DNA of 64,000 nt from Chitinophagaceae bacterium. Its GTDB lineage: Bacteria; Bacteroidota; Bacteroidia; Chitinophagales; Chitinophagaceae. The stretch covers positions 110,832-174,831 of the forward strand of contig JAHBTJ010000016.1 of assembly GCA_019638595.1 (NCBI GenBank), in the 5' to 3' direction. Within the stretch, counting starts at the first letter, position 1. Each line of letters opens with the position of its first letter. Position numbers and translations under genes: made by a program. Of this stretch, positions 60,564 to 64,000 are shown one piece after another. The notes under the pieces were generated by a model, which did not search any database, had not been told where the DNA came from, and saw only the letters and a list, made by a program, of their open reading frames with translations.

Positions 60564-63143
60564 ATGGCAAGCTTATCAACGGCATCGCTAACGCAATTCC
60601 AAAACCTGGTAGGGCGTAAATTTCAATTATACAACAGTCTTTTTACTTCCCTGCCTTTTCATCGTATTGAGAAAACGGGCATTCTTTTATCGCTGCTGCT
60701 AAGCTATTGCGAAGAAGGATATGCCAATGAGCAAAGCCCGTCTCAAATCATTGATGGCTTTTTCAGTAAACATACCTCTTTTACCGAGAAGGAAGAAAAG
60801 CTGGATTTATTGTTCCGGTTCGTGCAGTATGCGGAGCGCCAGGTGGTACTTTTCGATGCCCTGGAAGATGCGGCTTTTACTACTGTAAATGATATGAATG
60901 GCCCGGGTACCTTAAAAAGCCTGCAGTCGGAAGTAATACAGTTCGGAAAAGAAAAGGAGCTGCAGCAAAAGGCCGAAACCTTTAATATACGCCTTGTGCT
61001 TACGGCGCATCCCACGCAGTTTTACCCGGGAGCGGTGCTGGGCATTATACATGATTTAACAAGGGCCATTGCTGAAAATAATATTAACCAGATCAACATG
61101 TACCTGCAGCAATTGGGGAAAACGCCCTTTTTCAAGCAACAAAAGCCCACGCCTTTTGATGAGGCGGTAAGCCTGATCTGGTACCTGGAAAATGTATTTT
61201 ATCCCGCGGCGGGCCGGATCATAGCCAATATTAAAACCAATATGCCCGAAGTGGTGTCGCCGTCTAACCCTATTATACGCATGGGCTTTTGGCCGGGAGG
61301 CGACAGGGATGGGAACCCGTTCGTAAAATCCGCCACTACGCAAAAAGTAGCGGGCGCCTTGCGCGAAAGTATCCTGAAATCGTACTACCTGGATGTAAGG
61401 CGATTAAAACGCCGGCTTACATTCAAAGGCGTTGATACTCCCTTGCAGGAACTGGAGACCAAGCTGTACAATAATGTTTTTATACCTGGTCATATCAGCG
61501 ATCTTACCAAGGAAGAAATACTCGATACCCTCAATGGCATCCGGGAAACATTGCTCGTTCAGCATAATGGCTTATTTGTTGAACTGGTGGAGAACCTGAT
61601 CAATAAAGTAGAGGTATTCGGGTTGTTTTTCGCATCGCTTGATCTGCGCCAGGATAGCAGCGTACATACTAAAATACTGGATGAAATTGCCGCTAAAGCC
61701 AGTGTATTGCCTGCAAACTATACATCGCTGTCTCCGTCCGAAAAGATCGGGGCGCTGATAAATGTATCAGGAACCGCCGATCCGGAAATACTTACCGATG
61801 AAGTGCATAAGGATACGCTTTGCGTAATGCAGGCTTTAAAGCAAATACAGGCAGCCAATGGAGTGGAGGGCAGCGACCGTTATATTATCAGCCAGTGTAA
61901 CAGCGCGCTGAGCGCTATTGAAGTGTATGGTCTTTTTTTAATGAGCGGATGGAAAGCTGAAGAGCTTACCGTGGATATTGTTCCTTTGTTTGAAACAATA
62001 GATGACCTGGAGCACGCCGCTTCTATTATGGAAGAGCTGTATACCCTGCCCCAATACAGGCAACACCTGGAGCGCAGAAAGAACAAACAGACGATTATGC
62101 TTGGTTTTTCGGATGGTACCAAAGATGGCGGCTACCTGATGGCAAACTGGAGCATTTATAAGGCGAAGGAAGCGCTTACTGCCATATCAAGACAGTATGG
62201 TATAAATGTAGTGTTTTTTGATGGCAGGGGAGGTCCCCCGGCACGGGGTGGCGGTAAAACGCATAAGTTTTACGCGTCGCTGGGCAAGAATATCGCTAAC
62301 GAAGAAATTCAGCTCACCATACAGGGACAAACCGTGAGCTCTAATTTCGGCACTATAGATTCTGCCCAGTTCAATATTGAGCAACTGATTAACGCGGGCA
62401 TTTCCAACGATCTTTTTGCATCGCAGAAGCTGGCGCTTAAGGACGCAGAAAAGGAATTGATACAGCAATTGTCTGAAATAAGTCTTGACTCCTATATAGA
62501 TCTGAAAAATCATCCTTATTTCCTGGAATACCTGGGGCATGCAAGTCCGTTACGGTTTTATGCGGAAACCAATATAGGCAGCCGCCCTGCCAAAAGAGGC
62601 GCGTCGGGTAAGCTTTCCCTGAAGGATCTTCGTGCTATTCCTTTTGTAGGCGCCTGGAGCCAGTTGAAGCAGAATGTAACGGGTTATTATGGCGTGGGCA
62701 CTGCGTTTAAAGCGATGGAGGAGCAGGGAAGATGGGAAGAGGTTAAACATTTATACGATCACTCCACCTTTTTTAAAACATTGGTAGGCAACTGCGAGAT
62801 GTCTATGAAGAAGTGTTTCTTCCCGATGACAACATTTCTCTCCAGGCATCCGCTGTATGGCGAGCTGTGGAATAAAATTTATAATGAATACGAGCTTACC
62901 AAAAAGTATATTTTTAAATTAACCGGTAAAAATGAATTAATGGCCGATTACCCTGTTGAACAATTATCGGTACAAATGCGGGAACGTATTGTATTACCGC
63001 TTGTTACTATACAGCAGTATGCCATTACAAAAGTGCGTGAAATGGAAGAAGCGAAGCTTCAGTCTCCCCATAAAAAAACGTATGAAAAGCTGGTGATGCG
63101 CTGTTCATTCGGTATTATTAATGCGGGAAGAAATTCGGCGTAG
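60564..63143 (+). CDS. ppc: Phosphoenolpyruvate carboxylase
   Basis: 859-residue enzyme making oxaloacetate from PEP and bicarbonate, the aspartate precursor. Seen: catalytic His in LTAHPTQFYPG (about 146-156), GFWPGGDRDGNPFV (about 243-256), LGFSDGTKDGGYLMANW (about 513-529), FFDGRGGPPARGGGKTHKF (about 552-570) and the C-terminal RCSFGIINAGRNSA. The second and third motifs differ from the enterobacterial forms (SDSGKDAGR and FHGRGGTVGRGGG), a divergence that appears to be a Bacteroidota-type variant. Slightly shorter than the E. coli enzyme (883). Divergent from the thr operon with 396 bases to the thrA start. Confidence 0.94.
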   Translation: MASLSTASLTQFQNLVGRKFQLYNSLFTSLPFHRIEKTGILLSLLLSYCEEGYANEQSPSQIIDGFFSKHTSFTEKEEKLDLLFRFVQYAERQVVLFDALEDAAFTTVNDMNGPGTLKSLQSEVIQFGKEKELQQKAETFNIRLVLTAHPTQFYPGAVLGIIHDLTRAIAENNINQINMYLQQLGKTPFFKQQKPTPFDEAVSLIWYLENVFYPAAGRIIANIKTNMPEVVSPSNPIIRMGFWPGGDRDGNPFVKSATTQKVAGALRESILKSYYLDVRRLKRRLTFKGVDTPLQELETKLYNNVFIPGHISDLTKEEILDTLNGIRETLLVQHNGLFVELVENLINKVEVFGLFFASLDLRQDSSVHTKILDEIAAKASVLPANYTSLSPSEKIGALINVSGTADPEILTDEVHKDTLCVMQALKQIQAANGVEGSDRYIISQCNSALSAIEVYGLFLMSGWKAEELTVDIVPLFETIDDLEHAASIMEELYTLPQYRQHLERRKNKQTIMLGFSDGTKDGGYLMANWSIYKAKEALTAISRQYGINVVFFDGRGGPPARGGGKTHKFYASLGKNIANEEIQLTIQGQTVSSNFGTIDSAQFNIEQLINAGISNDLFASQKLALKDAEKELIQQLSEISLDSYIDLKNHPYFLEYLGHASPLRFYAETNIGSRPAKRGASGKLSLKDLRAIPFVGAWSQLKQNVTGYYGVGTAFKAMEEQGRWEEVKHLYDHSTFFKTLVGNCEMSMKKCFFPMTTFLSRHPLYGELWNKIYNEYELTKKYIFKLTGKNELMADYPVEQLSVQMRERIVLPLVTIQQYAITKVREMEEAKLQSPHKKTYEKLVMRCSFGIINAGRNSA

Positions 63144-63193
63144 AGGAAGCGTAGCCGCCGGGAGTGATAATTGTATTATAGTCGTTAATTTAC

Positions 63194-63223
63194 AAAAGCC
63201 ATCCATAGAAATGGACGGCTTTA
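63194..63223. terminator. Bidirectional terminator between ppc and porin gene
   Basis: AAAGCCATCCAT (63195-63206) and ATGGACGGCTTT (63211-63222), 11 of 12 pairs, 4-nt loop; A-rich on the left and T-rich on the right, so usable from both convergent genes. Confidence 0.65.
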
Positions 63224-63350
63224 GCGATTAATTGCTCCCGTGTAAAACGCTTGCTCCTGTTTTTATATGCCTGTTAAATATGAGTCGTTTTATGATCCTT
63301 TCTTTCCTGTAATCGGCATCTTCTCTGCGATCAGTGATCGTCCTTATTTT

Positions 63351-64000
63351 CTAAAAGTTAAAAACAGCTGCCACAAGGAAAGATCCCGTGCTTTTTGCCT
63401 GCACCCCGTTATGTTTTGTGAATAGAGGGTCTTTGGCGCTGTCTAAGCGGAATTCGGGAATGATTATTAAATTCTGAACAGGTTTAATATTAAAAGAGAG
63501 GGTAGTCTGGAAAATACCTGCGCCGAAAAGCGGGTAAACATCGTCATCTTCATCCGTGTAAGTAATTACCCCTTTCCTGTCGTCAAAATATTCCCCGCGA
63601 AGCGTTAATCCGAATTTTTTTGTGGGATCAACGTTCAGGTAAATTGCCGAGCCCCACCATGAACCGGAGCTGCCACCCTGCGGTTTATAAAATTTTACCG
63701 TTCCGTCATATCCTACGCTGAACTGATCAGAAAACGTAGCGGTAGCGGTTAATCCTACCTGGTTATTGGCGGCGTTATCCAAATCCTTCCCGCCCACATA
63801 ATTCAGGAAAGCGCTGAATTGATCAAAACTGGCGCTGAATTGCCCGAGGATAAATTTTTTGGAAAATCCTGCACTGATATAATCGTTGGGATCGGCTATT
63901 CCTAACATCAGCCCAAAATGTTCACCCAGTCCGAAATCTGCCTTAACACCCGTATGCGAGAACGGCCCGTAGGAAAACATATAGCTCATGCTGTAGTTGC
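63351..64000 (-). CDS. Outer membrane beta-barrel porin (5' end outside window)
   Basis: C-terminal part, about 216 residues. The reading frame continues past the end of the window (codons before the internal ATG at 63989 read N-Y-S), so that ATG is not the true start. Seen: alternating amphipathic strands (YMFSYGPFSHTGVKADFGL, QVGLTATATFSDQFSVGYDG, KKFGLTLRGEYFDDRKG), and a C-terminal strand ending in Phe (FLVAAVFNF), typical of outer membrane barrels of the OmpL-like bbp2 type. The substrate is unknown. It is convergent with ppc and shares a terminator. Confidence 0.8.
   Translation of the reverse strand, partial: NYSMSYMFSYGPFSHTGVKADFGLGEHFGLMLGIADPNDYISAGFSKKFILGQFSASFDQFSAFLNYVGGKDLDNAANNQVGLTATATFSDQFSVGYDGTVKFYKPQGGSSGSWWGSAIYLNVDPTKKFGLTLRGEYFDDRKGVITYTDEDDDVYPLFGAGIFQTTLSFNIKPVQNLIIIPEFRLDSAKDPLFTKHNGVQAKSTGSFLVAAVFNF

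Noticed and set aside
1-64000. tRNA, rRNA, CRISPR arrays, prophage or transposase genes
   Set aside because: No cloverleaf, rRNA-like stretch, regularly spaced repeats or transposase/integrase coding sequence was recognised on either strand by eye; a covariance-model scan would be needed to exclude a small ncRNA.

Overview
The window looks like a chromosomal segment of a Bacteroidota species, most plausibly a member of the Chitinophagaceae (inference). The signs are a SusC/SusD pair, Bacteroidota-style promoters (TTTG about 19 nt upstream of TAnnTTTG), weak or A-rich ribosome binding sites, a menaquinone-type SdhCAB and the families of its hypothetical proteins. No rRNA, tRNA, CRISPR array, transposase or integrase was seen.

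Region 1 (1-10253) is a fructan utilisation locus: the end of a sugar porter, a PfkB-type fructokinase, a SusC/SusD pair and two secreted GH32 fructan hydrolases. Region 2 (10572-20241) is a divergently controlled membrane-stress-like module. An XRE regulator faces five co-directional genes for a YbjN-like protein, a PspA/IM30 protein, a YqiJ-like OB-fold membrane protein, a flotillin and a 1614-residue DUF3686/AAA ATPase. A 10-bp-arm palindrome lies between the two promoters. Region 3 (20313-26197) holds mixed minus-strand genes: a PH-like membrane protein, a RidA paralogue, an AraC regulator, MarC, a TlpA-like lipoprotein, a small lipoprotein and a large helical-repeat protein.

Region 4 (26311-46948) is an amino-acid biosynthesis cluster: leuA, leuB, ilvE, ilvD, ilvB, ilvN, ilvC, ilvA, then gltB and gltD. 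Two non-biosynthetic genes interrupt the ilv run: an ORF6N protein between ilvD and ilvB, and a methyltransferase between ilvB and ilvN. An AT-rich islet between ilvA and gltB carries a secreted hydrolase flanked by 57-bp direct repeats and a toxin-antitoxin pair whose toxin is frameshifted. Region 5 (47132-54885) has lipB, a secreted Pro/Thr-rich protein, a D-cysteine desulfhydrase/ACC deaminase homologue, sdhC-sdhA-(two inserted genes)-sdhB and a hypothetical gene. Region 6 (55113-64000) is a thrA-thrB-thrC operon on the minus strand, divergent from ppc, followed by a partial porin.

The most striking signals are two leader peptides that are not in ordinary gene calls. Upstream of ilvE a 32-codon ORF contains a Val-Leu-Val4-Ile3 run and is followed by a 10-bp GC-rich hairpin with a T-run, which is a textbook attenuator. 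Upstream of thrA, on the minus strand, a 33-codon ORF ends in a Thr/Ile run, a clear analogue of enterobacterial thrL. Both sit behind promoters of the same form, TTTG-N19-TAnnTTCG. Also notable are a perfect intrinsic-terminator-like hairpin inside the first codons of ilvA and a 53-bp palindromic element in three intergenic copies.

The biosynthetic genes fit one supply line: PEP carboxylase gives oxaloacetate, the thr operon turns aspartate into threonine, IlvA feeds threonine to isoleucine synthesis, and GltBD supplies glutamate for the IlvE transamination. leuC and leuD are not in the window.
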